From assembly GCF_000156195.1 (NCBI RefSeq), contig NZ_GG688332.1, forward strand, positions 1 through 54,456: a stretch of 54,456 nucleotides of DNA, written 5' to 3'. Below the pieces are notes generated by a model. The model was not told the DNA's origin, made no database searches, and worked only from the letters and a program-made list of their open reading frames with translations. How positions within the stretch are numbered: the first letter of the stretch is position 1; every line of letters starts with the position of its first letter. A program made the translations under genes and the position numbers. Positions 7,741-15,774 of the stretch are shown here, piece by piece. The DNA is from Bacteroides finegoldii DSM 17565. GTDB lineage: Bacteria; Bacteroidota; Bacteroidia; Bacteroidales; Bacteroidaceae.

Positions 7741-7980
7741 CTATTTGGAGACAGTGTTCGTAGGAGGGATGAGGTTGATCGTATCGGACAAGTCTCTGAA
7801 GAAGTCGTGATTGAGGATGCAGGATATACGCCAAAGCAATTGGATATCAATATTCTCTTTGTGGAATATTTTATAGACATTGGGACGGGTACAACACAAT
7901 TGGGCAGCGAACCAAGTGACGCTACGTCCTTGGTCGTGAAGAATACGTTCGATAAGCTGTCCTGCATGAATCATATCCAT
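7741..7980 (-). CDS. Small helix-turn-helix (XRE-like) protein
   Basis: A 79-residue protein. Residues about 7-60 have the five-helix XRE pattern: GQLIERILHDQGRSVTWFAA, then QLCCTRPNVYKIFHKENID as the recognition region, then LLWRISCILNHDFF. Very small stand-alone XRE proteins of this kind are common in Bacteroides and are presumed DNA-binding regulators; the target is unknown. It lies between the secreted-protein gene and the candidate structured RNA, all read from the minus strand. It could be co-transcribed downstream of the RNA if that terminator leaks. Confidence 0.68.
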   Translation of the reverse strand: MDMIHAGQLIERILHDQGRSVTWFAAQLCCTRPNVYKIFHKENIDIQLLWRISCILNHDFFRDLSDTINLIPPTNTVSK

Positions 7981-8056
7981 ACAACTCTGTGTGTTTCGCC
8001 CAGATTCCCGTAGGTGAACTAATTTTAGTAAATGTAACTTTGGAAGAATATATATG

Positions 8057-8350
8057 AAAAAGGCGCGGGAATCTTACCTTCGTCCGTTCCGTGTTCAAGG
8101 CCTTCGCAATGCCAGCTACCGGGAACGAACAACGCAGAAAGCCCACGCCGATATGTACAACACCCGCAGCCTCTCTTTGTTTTTCAAAGCGAGGCACGGA
8201 TGTATATAAGCACACATCAGGAGGACGTCTTCGTTGCAGCTCGTCATTCCGGTAGAACGAAATTTGCGAAGTTTTGAACACCAATGACAAACGCTTGTAA
8301 ACGTCTTCTCAATATAAAAACGGCTCCCCCTCACCACCCGAAGGCTTTCT
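8057..8350 (-). ncRNA. Candidate structured RNA of about 290 nt
   Basis: GC-rich compared with its flanks. A -7 element (8357-8364) sits at one end and a terminator at the other: GGCGTGGG (8149-8142) pairs with CCCGCGCC (8069-8062) and is followed by TTTTT (8061-8057). Further stems: 8080-8090 with 8122-8132, the hairpin 8169-8195, and an 11-base inverted repeat CGCAGAAAGCC (8133-8143) with GGCTTTCTGCG (8343-8353) joining the two ends. At least three positions that would be A-C mismatches in a plus-strand RNA are G-U pairs in the minus-strand RNA (8066/8145, 8084/8128, 8081/8131), so the minus strand is favoured. The promoter-to-terminator layout resembles the Bacteroidales-1 motif, but I cannot confirm membership. 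It lacks the hallmark sequences of tmRNA, RNase P and SRP RNA. Confidence 0.6.
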
Positions 8351-8356
8351 GCGGAA

Positions 8357-8364
8357 GAGTCCGT
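8357..8364 (-). promoter_or_regulatory. -7 element of the candidate structured RNA
   Basis: Reads TACATTTG on the minus strand, an exact TAnnTTTG match. It lies just before the region of extended secondary structure, placing +1 near 8350. No clear -33 TTG was found. Confidence 0.5.
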
Positions 8365-8410
8365 TGCAAATGTAAATAAAAAAATGAGATTATGATAGGA
8401 TAGGAGGGAA

Positions 8411-8453
8411 TATATGCTTTGAATTATACGATTTATGTAATTCAAAGCATATA
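8411..8453 (-). terminator. 16-bp hairpin after the polysaccharide deacetylase gene
   Basis: 8411-8426 and 8438-8453 are perfect inverted repeats (core ATGCTTTGAATTA) with an 11-base loop, starting 24 bases after the deacetylase stop. No long T run follows on the minus strand, so it may act as a 3'-end stabiliser or weak terminator. Confidence 0.5.
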
Positions 8454-8476
8454 ATCAGAGTCATTTATGAGATATC

Positions 8477-9091
8477 CTAGAATACTTTAAACTCGTATCC
8501 TTCTGCTTTTAGGAATTCGATGGCACGGGGTAGGGCATATTGCAAATTCCCGTTGTTCCAAGATTTCAGTGAGTCGTGGAAGGTAATGATAGAGCCGTTA
8601 CGTACATAGTGTTTCACGTTGTCCAATACCTGTTCGGGACGTATACATTTACTGTAATCGCGGGTTACGAGGTCCCACATGATGATGCGATAGTGGTGGC
8701 GAAGCGTATAGTACTGCCGGAAACCCATATGCCCGTGTGGCGGACGGAACAGGTCTGAATGGATAATCTCGTCTACTTTCTTGGCATTTGCCAGATAGTC
8801 CGGATTGGAATACTCAAATCCGCGAATATGGTTGAATGTGTGGTTGCCGATGCGGTGTCCGCGCTCTACTACCATTCGATATTCATCCGGGTGCTTGCGT
8901 ATATTGTCGCCTACCATGAAAAAGGTAGCTTTGATGTGGTGTTTTTCCAATAAATCCAATATCCAAGGAGTAACCTCCGGGATGGGTCCGTCATCGAAAG
9001 TCAGATAGACTGCCCGTACGTTCGGATCCATCCGGAAGATTGCTTGTGGATACAACGCCCGGAAAAACCAAGGTGGTTGTTCTATAAACAT
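8477..9091 (-). CDS. Polysaccharide deacetylase family protein (NodB homology, CE4-like)
   Basis: A 204-residue NodB-fold hydrolase with the full active-site set. TFDDGP is at 31-36 (catalytic base and metal Asp), metal ligands His84 and His88 lie in GNHTFNH, RPPHG is at 116-120, the WDLVTRDY segment is at 139-146, and SIITFHDS carries His172. The family removes acetyl groups from N-acetylated sugars such as peptidoglycan or exopolysaccharide. There is no signal peptide or membrane anchor, so it would act in the cytoplasm or be exported unusually. It starts 12 bases after the DUF2723 gene stop, so the two are probably co-transcribed, which suggests a joint role in glycan or glycoprotein assembly (inference). 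Substrate unknown. Confidence 0.9.
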   Translation of the reverse strand: MFIEQPPWFFRALYPQAIFRMDPNVRAVYLTFDDGPIPEVTPWILDLLEKHHIKATFFMVGDNIRKHPDEYRMVVERGHRIGNHTFNHIRGFEYSNPDYLANAKKVDEIIHSDLFRPPHGHMGFRQYYTLRHHYRIIMWDLVTRDYSKCIRPEQVLDNVKHYVRNGSIITFHDSLKSWNNGNLQYALPRAIEFLKAEGYEFKVF

Positions 9092-9103
9092 TGTACTAAA
9101 TTA

Positions 9104-12100
9104 CTATTTCCCTTTCATTCTCGTCACATACTCGTTGTATAATTGGTCGAGTTGCTCGGAGTAATGTTTTGCGAGTTTTTCTGATTTGTATTTCTCCATT
9201 AAGCGAATTTCCGCGTCAAGCAAGCTTGCGTTATATACGAAATTCTCTCCGGCAATGGCAAGCTGGTTATCGTTCAGACTGAGATACCAGATCATATATT
9301 CGAGTGACTTGTTGGCAAGGTCGTCAATGATCTTGTTGGCCTTCTCGTTCTGACCTAATTGATAGTAAGATTCTGCCATTTGGAAAGCACCGTTTGCCCA
9401 GTCATACGGCACGTTGTAAGCCGGAATCACCTTTTCTGCATAGTCGAGCGCAGCGAGTGCTTTATCTTTCTTGCCCTCTTTGATGAGCTGCCCTACGAGT
9501 TGCGTGAAGATGCGACGATGTGTGTAGCACATACGCATCACGTTCTCGTCGATGTATATGCCCGGCTGGTCGATGCCACCGAACTTGAACTTTTTCATCA
9601 GGTTGCCGTACATCTTTTCGCTGTCAATCTTGCTGTCCAGCTTTTCCGTATCGAACGGAGTGAAGCGGTAAGCGAGACCTTCCTGCGTGAAGTGATTGCC
9701 CATGCCCAAATGGTTCTCTCCGCCTACGGTGATTGCCATATAGATAGGACGTTCCCAGTTGGCGTTAGCGAGCATTTCGAGCATCATCAGTTCATTCTTG
9801 TAGAGCGCACGTTTCGGGCTTCCGTTGGCGTCTCTGAGGGTGATCGTCATATATTCGGGGATAGAGTCGCCCAAAGCTTCCGGTATCTTCATGCCGGAGC
9901 GGCGTACAGCTTCTTCGTCTATCTTCATCACGATACTGTCTGTTGGAATCAGCGGGAGCTGTATATCCTTTCCGGTCTTTTTGAGAAGCTCCTTCAGCTG
10001 GTCGTTCTTGCCGAGCATCCAGCGGTTGATGATTTCCTTCAGTTCATAGGGGTTCTCACCGAAGATGGAGTGTACGAGCGATAATATGGTCGTATCTCCT
10101 TTGGCAGCCAATTCGTTAGCTTGCTTGAAGTAACTGTCGATGAAGGCTTTCATTTCCGGGCGTACCGGGATATATTCATTTTGTCCTTCCACATACTCCA
10201 CACGGTCCCAAGTGATAGGGAGCGATGGAGAATCGTATGCCGGACGCTTCATCTGGTCGATGTACCAATCCGTTTGCAGGTAGCTTAGGTTGCAGGTACG
10301 GGCATCTGTGCGGAAGCCTTCTGTTTCCTGATTGTACCACAAGGGGAAGGTATCGTTATCACCGTTCGTGTAGATGATCGGGTTGCCTTTTTCCTGCAGA
10401 GTCATCAGGTAGTTCTGTCCGAAGTCACGTGCCACAAAACGGCCACTACGGTCGTGATCATCCCACGTCTGGCTTGCCATTTGTATGGGGACAAGCAAAC
10501 AGATGATGGAAAGGATGCACGCCATTGCCGCAGACGGTTTGTACGGGATGTAAGTTTCGTATAGCGAGTCGAGCTTATATTGCAGCTCGGCCTCTTCTTC
10601 TTCCGTGATAAACTTCGCTCTTTTCTCTTCCAGCGTTTTTCTAATCTTCTCGGCTTCTTCTTCCGTAGCTCCTGCGATGAGGCGTTGTTCGGGTTTCATT
10701 CTTGAGCACCACTGAATCAGTCCTGCCACTCCCATACCGACCCAGATAGCGAAAGCATAGAACGAACCGGCATACGCATAGTCACGTTCACGAGGCTGTG
10801 CGGGTGTCTGGTTGAGGTAGAGCACGATGGCGATACCTGTCATGAAGAACAGGAAGAATACTACCCAGAATTGCTGGATACCACGCTGGTTGCGGTAAGC
10901 CTGCCAGAAGAGTCCGATCAATCCGAGAATCAACGGCAGACAGTAGAATACATTGTGCCCTTTGTTGTTCTTGAGATCTTGCGGAAGCAATTCCTGGTTG
11001 CCTACAAGTATGTTATCTATGAACGGGATACCGGTGATCCAGTTGCCGTGTTCTATCTCCCCGCTACCCTGTATGTCATTCTGCCGTCCGGCAAAGTTCC
11101 ACATGAAATAACGCCAGTACATGAAGTTCAACTGGTAGGTGAAGAAGAATTTGATATTTTCCCACTGGGTAGGCATATTTACCATTACCATTTCCCCGCA
11201 TTGGTCGTATGGCACATCATGGCCTTTCACGTTCACCCATTGCTTGTAAAGTTGGGCGTGTGAGGAACTGTACATACGCGGGAAAAGCATATTCTGCGCA
11301 TATTCGTACTCGATACGTCCCGGAAGTTCGATGTAAGAGTCTTTCTCGTCGGGAGAAATCTTCTCTTTGCGGACATACTTGCTGCCCGTTTCCGACTGGC
11401 GAGGGATGCAATAGCCGTCTTTTACGTCAAGCGCTACTTTTGAAGAGAAAGCAGGACCGTAGAAAAGCGGACGTGTCCCGTATTGCTCACGGCCGAGATA
11501 TTCGCCTAGCGTGAAGATGTCTTCCGGCGAGTTCTGATCCATCGGAGTGTTGGCGGTGGAACGGATGACAATCAGCGCGTATGAAGAATATCCGATTACG
11601 ATCATCATGGTGCATAGCATGGCTGTATTCATGGTACGTGCGGAAATACGCCATTTCTCTTTGATTTTAGCCTGTACGTTCGGAGCAAGATAAATGCCCA
11701 AAGCGGCAATAACCAGAATACCGATAACGATACTGCTTGGGCCATGACCGTAGAACGGGATACCCAGCAAGGCAATCGTCAAGATGAATGAAATAGCCAT
11801 GCGTGTCTTGTCCTTTTCGGTGTAGCTTTCGTATACTCCCCAAATCAAGGCGGCTGCAAGCAGGACGATATAAACTACAACGCCGGAATTGAACGACATT
11901 CCGAATCCGTTGACAAACAGCAGTTCGAACCATCCGCCTACTTTCACAATACCCGGCACAATGCCGTAGAGCACGGCGGCTACTAATACGCCTGAACCGA
12001 GTAGGGCTATAAAAGAGCCTTTGGCAGTAGCGCTCGGAGTTTTCTTGTAGTAGTATACCAGTACGATGGCAGGCAGACAGAGCAGGTTCAGCAAGTGTAC

Positions 12101-12667
12101 GCCGATACTTAAGCCGGTCAGATAAGCGATCAGGATAATCCAGCGGTCGCTGTGCGGTTGGTCGGCCACGTCTTCCCATTTCAAAATCAGCCAGAAAACG
12201 ACTGCGGTGAACAGGGAGGAGAAAGCGTATACTTCACCTTCTACGGCGGAGAACCAGAATGTGTCGCTGAATGTATATACCAGTGCACCGACCAGCCCGC
12301 TGCCCATAATGGTGATAAGCTGCCCTTTGGTAATGTTGTTCTCGTCGGTGATGATAAGCTTGCGAACCAGATGGGTAATACTCCAGAAAAGGAACAGGAT
12401 ACAGGCACCGCTCATCAGGGCGCTCATGTAGTTCACCATTTTCGCAACTGTCGTTACGTCAGAAGCGAACTGTGTAAAAAGATTCGCCATCAGCATGAAG
12501 AAAGGCGCGCCGGGCGGGTGTCCGACTTCCAATTTATAGCCGGTAGTTATAAACTCAGGGCAATCCCAGAAACTTGCGGTCGGTTCTATCGTCATGCAGT
12601 AGACTGTTGCCGCAATGATGAATGTAAGCCAACCCATGAGGTTGTTTACGGTTCTGTACTGTTTCAT
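9104..12667 (-). CDS. DUF2723 multi-pass membrane protein, probable GT-C glycosyltransferase
   Basis: About 1187 residues from MKQYRTVNNLMGW; an ATG two codons upstream is equally possible. The N-terminal part has many membrane segments and the GT-C-like early motif with acidic residues near the first loop (TASFWDCPEF, then GHPPGAPFF). Later membrane segments run to about residue 760. A soluble C-terminal part contains helical repeat-like segments (AAL..AEKVIPAYN, AESYYQLGQNEKANK). DUF2723 is also found in eukaryotic TMEM260, a protein O-mannosyltransferase, so a lipid-linked-sugar transferase role, perhaps in Bacteroidetes protein O-glycosylation, is plausible but unproven here. The deacetylase gene follows by 12 bases. 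It is among the largest genes in the window and appears intact. Confidence 0.82.
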   Translation of the reverse strand: MKQYRTVNNLMGWLTFIIAATVYCMTIEPTASFWDCPEFITTGYKLEVGHPPGAPFFMLMANLFTQFASDVTTVAKMVNYMSALMSGACILFLFWSITHLVRKLIITDENNITKGQLITIMGSGLVGALVYTFSDTFWFSAVEGEVYAFSSLFTAVVFWLILKWEDVADQPHSDRWIILIAYLTGLSIGVHLLNLLCLPAIVLVYYYKKTPSATAKGSFIALLGSGVLVAAVLYGIVPGIVKVGGWFELLFVNGFGMSFNSGVVVYIVLLAAALIWGVYESYTEKDKTRMAISFILTIALLGIPFYGHGPSSIVIGILVIAALGIYLAPNVQAKIKEKWRISARTMNTAMLCTMMIVIGYSSYALIVIRSTANTPMDQNSPEDIFTLGEYLGREQYGTRPLFYGPAFSSKVALDVKDGYCIPRQSETGSKYVRKEKISPDEKDSYIELPGRIEYEYAQNMLFPRMYSSSHAQLYKQWVNVKGHDVPYDQCGEMVMVNMPTQWENIKFFFTYQLNFMYWRYFMWNFAGRQNDIQGSGEIEHGNWITGIPFIDNILVGNQELLPQDLKNNKGHNVFYCLPLILGLIGLFWQAYRNQRGIQQFWVVFFLFFMTGIAIVLYLNQTPAQPRERDYAYAGSFYAFAIWVGMGVAGLIQWCSRMKPEQRLIAGATEEEAEKIRKTLEEKRAKFITEEEEAELQYKLDSLYETYIPYKPSAAMACILSIICLLVPIQMASQTWDDHDRSGRFVARDFGQNYLMTLQEKGNPIIYTNGDNDTFPLWYNQETEGFRTDARTCNLSYLQTDWYIDQMKRPAYDSPSLPITWDRVEYVEGQNEYIPVRPEMKAFIDSYFKQANELAAKGDTTILSLVHSIFGENPYELKEIINRWMLGKNDQLKELLKKTGKDIQLPLIPTDSIVMKIDEEAVRRSGMKIPEALGDSIPEYMTITLRDANGSPKRALYKNELMMLEMLANANWERPIYMAITVGGENHLGMGNHFTQEGLAYRFTPFDTEKLDSKIDSEKMYGNLMKKFKFGGIDQPGIYIDENVMRMCYTHRRIFTQLVGQLIKEGKKDKALAALDYAEKVIPAYNVPYDWANGAFQMAESYYQLGQNEKANKIIDDLANKSLEYMIWYLSLNDNQLAIAGENFVYNASLLDAEIRLMEKYKSEKLAKHYSEQLDQLYNEYVTRMKGK

Positions 12668-12784
12668 TAGCACTATGGTAGTTTATTCGTTAAAAACAAG
12701 TTATGCGGTCGCAAAGATAGTGATTTAACTGCATAATGCAGAAGAAAGTAAGATTTATTAAGTATAAGGGAAACTCTTTGATAG

Positions 12785-13555
12785 TTAATGATGGTGATGA
12801 TGCTCTCCTAAAATCCGGTGAGGCAATGTGCCGTGTCCCAATAGCTCGATAGGGCAGTTGAAGTTTCTTTCCAGCCATTCCGTAGTAACGCCTGTATCCG
12901 GATGGTAATCCAATGTTTCGTTGACACAAGCGATGGATTTTACCTGTTGCAGCACGGTGCCGATGTCGTGGCTGACAAGGATGATGGCGCACTCTTTATT
13001 GATTTCAGCCAATAACTCATAAAGACGCGCTTCGAAACGTTTGTCGATATACGTGCTGGGTTCATCGAGAATCAATACCGCAGGGTCGGAGATAATAGCC
13101 CGTCCCAGCAAGGCACGTTGCAGTTGTCCGCCGCTTAATTGTCCGATAGAACGGTGTTCTAGCCCTTCCAGTCCCATACGGGAGATAATCTGTTTGCCTT
13201 TCTCTTTCTGTTCGGAAGTGAATCGGGAGGTGAGAGACTTTTGTATGCTCAATCCTGACAGGATCACTTCTTCCACCGAAATAGGAAATTTTTTGTCTAT
13301 GGTGCTGTACTGGGGAAGATAGCCGAGTGAGGGCTGAATATCAGACCCTTTTGTGGCAGGGATGTGTAAAATAATCTCTCCCCCTGTCGGTTTCAGCAGA
13401 CCGAGGATACACTTGATAAGTGTTGTCTTACCACCTCCGTTGGGACCGATAATACCTAAGAAATCACGTTCGTAGACGTTCAGATTGACGTCATGGAGAA
13501 CAGTGCGGCCGTCATATCCGGCGGATAGGTTCTTTATTTCGATGATTGGTTTCAT
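12785..13555 (-). CDS. znuC: Zinc/manganese-type ABC transporter ATPase
   Basis: A 256-residue ABC ATPase. Walker A GPNGGGKTT is at 37-45, the Q-loop is in YLPQYST, the signature LSGGQLQR begins near 140, Walker B LILDEPS is near 161-167, and the H-loop is SHD. The YSTIDKKFPISVEEVI segment is typical of metal-family ATPases rather than sugar or amino-acid ones. The protein ends in five consecutive histidines, a likely metal-binding tail. It lies 33 bases after the metal-binding lipoprotein gene (znuA). No permease gene (ZnuB-like) is present here, so it must work with a membrane subunit encoded elsewhere. Metal specificity (Zn or Mn) cannot be settled from sequence. Confidence 0.88.
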   Translation of the reverse strand: MKPIIEIKNLSAGYDGRTVLHDVNLNVYERDFLGIIGPNGGGKTTLIKCILGLLKPTGGEIILHIPATKGSDIQPSLGYLPQYSTIDKKFPISVEEVILSGLSIQKSLTSRFTSEQKEKGKQIISRMGLEGLEHRSIGQLSGGQLQRALLGRAIISDPAVLILDEPSTYIDKRFEARLYELLAEINKECAIILVSHDIGTVLQQVKSIACVNETLDYHPDTGVTTEWLERNFNCPIELLGHGTLPHRILGEHHHHH

Positions 13556-13588
13556 TGCTTGAAATGGCTAGGCAGGTTCTTGATTCTT

Positions 13589-14515
13589 CTATTTTGCTTC
13601 AGCTTGCGGAGCAAGTGCTTGGGCTACGTTCAGCATTTCTTCTTCCCAATCATAGCTTAACGGATTGATGGGGACAACTTTCGTTCCGGTTTGTTGCGCG
13701 ATGGTTTCCGCATTGCGCTTGTCAAACTCCGGTTGTACAAAGATGACCTGTACGTTTTCTGCCCGACATCGATCTATTAATTCCTTCAAATGAGCAGGAG
13801 AGGGTTCTTTTCCTCCTTCTTCGATAGAAATCTGGTGCAGTCCGTAGTCGCGGGCGAAGTAGGAGAGAGCCGGATGATAGATCATAAAGGCTTTGGCTGC
13901 CTCCGGTGAAGAAAGTTGTTGGCGAATCAGGCGGTCGGTATGTTGTATACGTTGGCAGAGAGAGTCGTAGCGAGCCATATAATAGGCGTCATTGGCTTTA
14001 TCCAATTGGCTGAGGGCTTTATAGGTATTTCCTGCAATAATTAATGCATTGGCGGTAGAATTCCATATATGCGGTTCTACAGCATGGATATGGCCGTCGT
14101 GGGGGCTATGTCCGTTTCCATGTCCGTGGTCGTTATTGTTCAAGATAAGGTCGATTCCTTTGGAAGTATCGAATACCTGAATATGGGGCGTATTGTTCAT
14201 CAAGCGGTCCATCCAGGTTTGCTCGAAGCCGATATATCCGATGCGGAAGTAGGCTTTGCTATCCCCTAAAGAAACAAGTTGCTGGGGAACCGGATCGTAT
14301 GTTTCCGGGCTGGAACCTTTGGGAACCATGCTGAGTACTTTGAACTTATCTCCCGCAATGGCTTCGGTGAAGTAACGTTGAGGCTCCAACGTAACCGTAA
14401 TTACAGGTTTCTCTTCATAACTGTTGGTTTGGGACGGGCGTCCGGCACAGGCTGCCAATAATAGGCAGACACTTCCCAAGAATAGGTTTCTTATATCTTT
14501 TAGTTGTTTCTTCAT
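13589..14515 (-). CDS. znuA: Zinc ABC transporter substrate-binding lipoprotein
   Basis: About 308 residues from MKKQLKDIRNLFLG. I prefer this start because it puts a lipobox (LLLAAC) in place; the upstream ATG at 14554 overlaps mnmD and would bury it. The fold is the cluster A-I metal receptor: YFTEAIAGDKFKV, PSPAHLKEL, a C-terminal KVVPINPLSYDW. A His/Asp-rich loop (NDHGHGNGHSPHDGHIH) followed by VEPHIW is the zinc-capture loop of ZnuA proteins. It is tethered in the envelope and delivers metal to the permease. It sits downstream of mnmD and upstream of znuC on the same strand. Zur regulation is usual in the family, but I see no clear Zur box. Confidence 0.88.
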   Translation of the reverse strand: MKKQLKDIRNLFLGSVCLLLAACAGRPSQTNSYEEKPVITVTLEPQRYFTEAIAGDKFKVLSMVPKGSSPETYDPVPQQLVSLGDSKAYFRIGYIGFEQTWMDRLMNNTPHIQVFDTSKGIDLILNNNDHGHGNGHSPHDGHIHAVEPHIWNSTANALIIAGNTYKALSQLDKANDAYYMARYDSLCQRIQHTDRLIRQQLSSPEAAKAFMIYHPALSYFARDYGLHQISIEEGGKEPSPAHLKELIDRCRAENVQVIFVQPEFDKRNAETIAQQTGTKVVPINPLSYDWEEEMLNVAQALAPQAEAK

Positions 14516-14543
14516 TGCTCTTTCTATTTCGTGATTTTCTATC

Positions 14544-15257
14544 TTATTTCTCATTTCTTGTTTTTCGGGCGCGCAATATCTCCCGTTTTCCTCCCGGAGG
14601 TCCCGGAAGGCGTTCTACTGTGAATCCGGCTGTTTGTAACATTCTCCGGACAACCCCTTTGGCACAATAGGTAGTCAGGATCCCGCCTTCGTCTAATAAA
14701 ACGTGAAGACAGTTGAATAGTTCTTGCGACCACATTTCCGGTTGCTTTTCGGGGGCGAAAGCGTCGAAGTAAACCAAATCGAATTGGAAGTTGAAAGTGC
14801 TTTCAACTTTCAATTGATTTGCGTCCTTTTCCATTTTCCGCAGGATGAAATGGGGAGTGAGTTGTACGTCTTCTTGCCAGGGAGATGTGTGGAGTTGTTT
14901 GAATAGCTCGATGGATGGTTGCAGTTCACCGTTTACTAATAATTGTTCGTCATTGCGGACATATCCGAGCTCTTCCACTGTCTGCCATTCCAAAGGATAT
15001 AATTCCAATCCGGTGTAATGTATATGTCGGCCGCTCTGTTCGGCCTCTTCGAGGGTGAGCCATGCGTTTAATCCGGTACCGAAACCTACCTCAAGAATAC
15101 GTGGGGCGGTGGAAGCAGAAGCCTTCAGTCCCATCTCAATAAAGATATGTTGAGATTCCGTGCGTGCTCCTTTCGTCGAATGATAATGTTCATTCAATTC
15201 CGGAACAAACAGGGTAGCGCTCCCATCATCGGTTTTCTCAATAATTCTTTTCATCAC
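14544..15257 (-). CDS. mnmD: tRNA (5-methylaminomethyl-2-thiouridine)(34)-methyltransferase MnmD
   Basis: A 237-residue stand-alone version of the MnmC N-terminal domain (PF05430), which methylates nm5(s2)U34 in the wobble position of certain tRNAs. Evidence: the SAM-binding ILEVGFGTGLNAWL, the acidic second-strand end (YTGLELYPLEW), and the family motif YFDAFAPEKQPEMWS. The C-terminal GPPGGKREILRA is also typical. The oxidoreductase half of MnmC is absent, as in many bacteria. mnmG, which acts at the same nucleotide, lies 18 kb away. A 22-base palindrome at 14788-14809 sits inside the coding sequence at a non-conserved insertion. The gene is preceded by the YqaA-like gene on the same strand. 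Confidence 0.87.
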   Translation of the reverse strand: MMKRIIEKTDDGSATLFVPELNEHYHSTKGARTESQHIFIEMGLKASASTAPRILEVGFGTGLNAWLTLEEAEQSGRHIHYTGLELYPLEWQTVEELGYVRNDEQLLVNGELQPSIELFKQLHTSPWQEDVQLTPHFILRKMEKDANQLKVESTFNFQFDLVYFDAFAPEKQPEMWSQELFNCLHVLLDEGGILTTYCAKGVVRRMLQTAGFTVERLPGPPGGKREILRARKTRNEK

Positions 15258-15294
15258 TCACTCTAATGTTTTGTTATCTAATATTCTTACATTC

Positions 15295-15774
15295 TTATGT
15301 TGCCACTGCATCCCATGCGCTTTCGAGCACATATAGGAGAAGGATATAACGTATTAGTTTGCCGAGAAACATAGAACCTACCGTAATCCATGTGTTGCTC
15401 CGCATAAATCCCAGTGCGATGGCAATCACTTCCCCTATGGCGGGGAGGAAGGCGAAGAATGCCATCATGGCTCCTTTCCCTTGCAGGAAGTTTACCATCT
15501 TGTCTACTTTTTCTTTCTTTACCTTGAAATATTTCTCAATCCAGGCGATTTTGCCTAAGCGTCCCATGTAATAACATGTCATTCCTCCGGCGGTATTCCC
15601 CAAAGTGGCGGACAACAGACAGGCGATAGGAGGCAAGCCAAGCTTGATTAAGGCTACCAATACCAGTTCGGAACTGAAAGGCACGATGCTCCCCGCCAAT
15701 AAAGCCGAGATAAATAATCCCGGAAGTCCCCATTCTATGAGGAGTTGTATCGCTGAGTCTATAAAAGCGTCCAT
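15295..15774 (-). CDS. YqaA/DedA-like membrane protein
   Basis: A 159-residue integral membrane protein of the VTT (SNARE-associated) group. It has about four hydrophobic segments: LPGLFISALLAGSIVPF, VALIKLGLPPIACLLSATLG, AMMAFFAFLPAIGEVIAIALGF and the C-terminal ILLLYVLES. The sequence NTAGGMTCYYMGRLG resembles the G-rich reentrant motif of DedA proteins. Related proteins help flip or transport lipids, including undecaprenyl phosphate in DedA and DUF368 families; YqaA proteins are not well characterised. Its start overlaps the end of the preceding membrane-protein gene by 16 bases, so the two are translationally coupled. Confidence 0.82.
   Translation of the reverse strand: MDAFIDSAIQLLIEWGLPGLFISALLAGSIVPFSSELVLVALIKLGLPPIACLLSATLGNTAGGMTCYYMGRLGKIAWIEKYFKVKKEKVDKMVNFLQGKGAMMAFFAFLPAIGEVIAIALGFMRSNTWITVGSMFLGKLIRYILLLYVLESAWDAVAT

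Noticed and set aside
8054..8209. 51-codon plus-strand ORF beginning MKKARESYLRPFRVQGLRNA
   Set aside because: It overlaps the candidate minus-strand RNA. The base changes at paired positions are better explained by G-U pairing than by coding, and its start lies in the RNA's terminator.
7922..8445. Minus-strand open frames across 7922-8445
   Set aside because: They run through the structured RNA element and look like translations of non-coding sequence.
8612..8627. TGTTTCACGTTGTCCA as a third parS site
   Set aside because: It lacks the right half of the palindrome (core CACGTG missing) and lies inside the deacetylase gene.
9047..9055. TGTGGATAC resembling a DnaA box
   Set aside because: Single, imperfect and inside the deacetylase gene; no cluster of boxes or AT-rich unwinding element was seen, so no origin is claimed.
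12690..12992. Minus-strand 100-codon frame overlapping znuC as a possible missing permease
   Set aside because: Composition is not membrane-like except for a short end, and it is out of frame with znuC; no ZnuB pattern.
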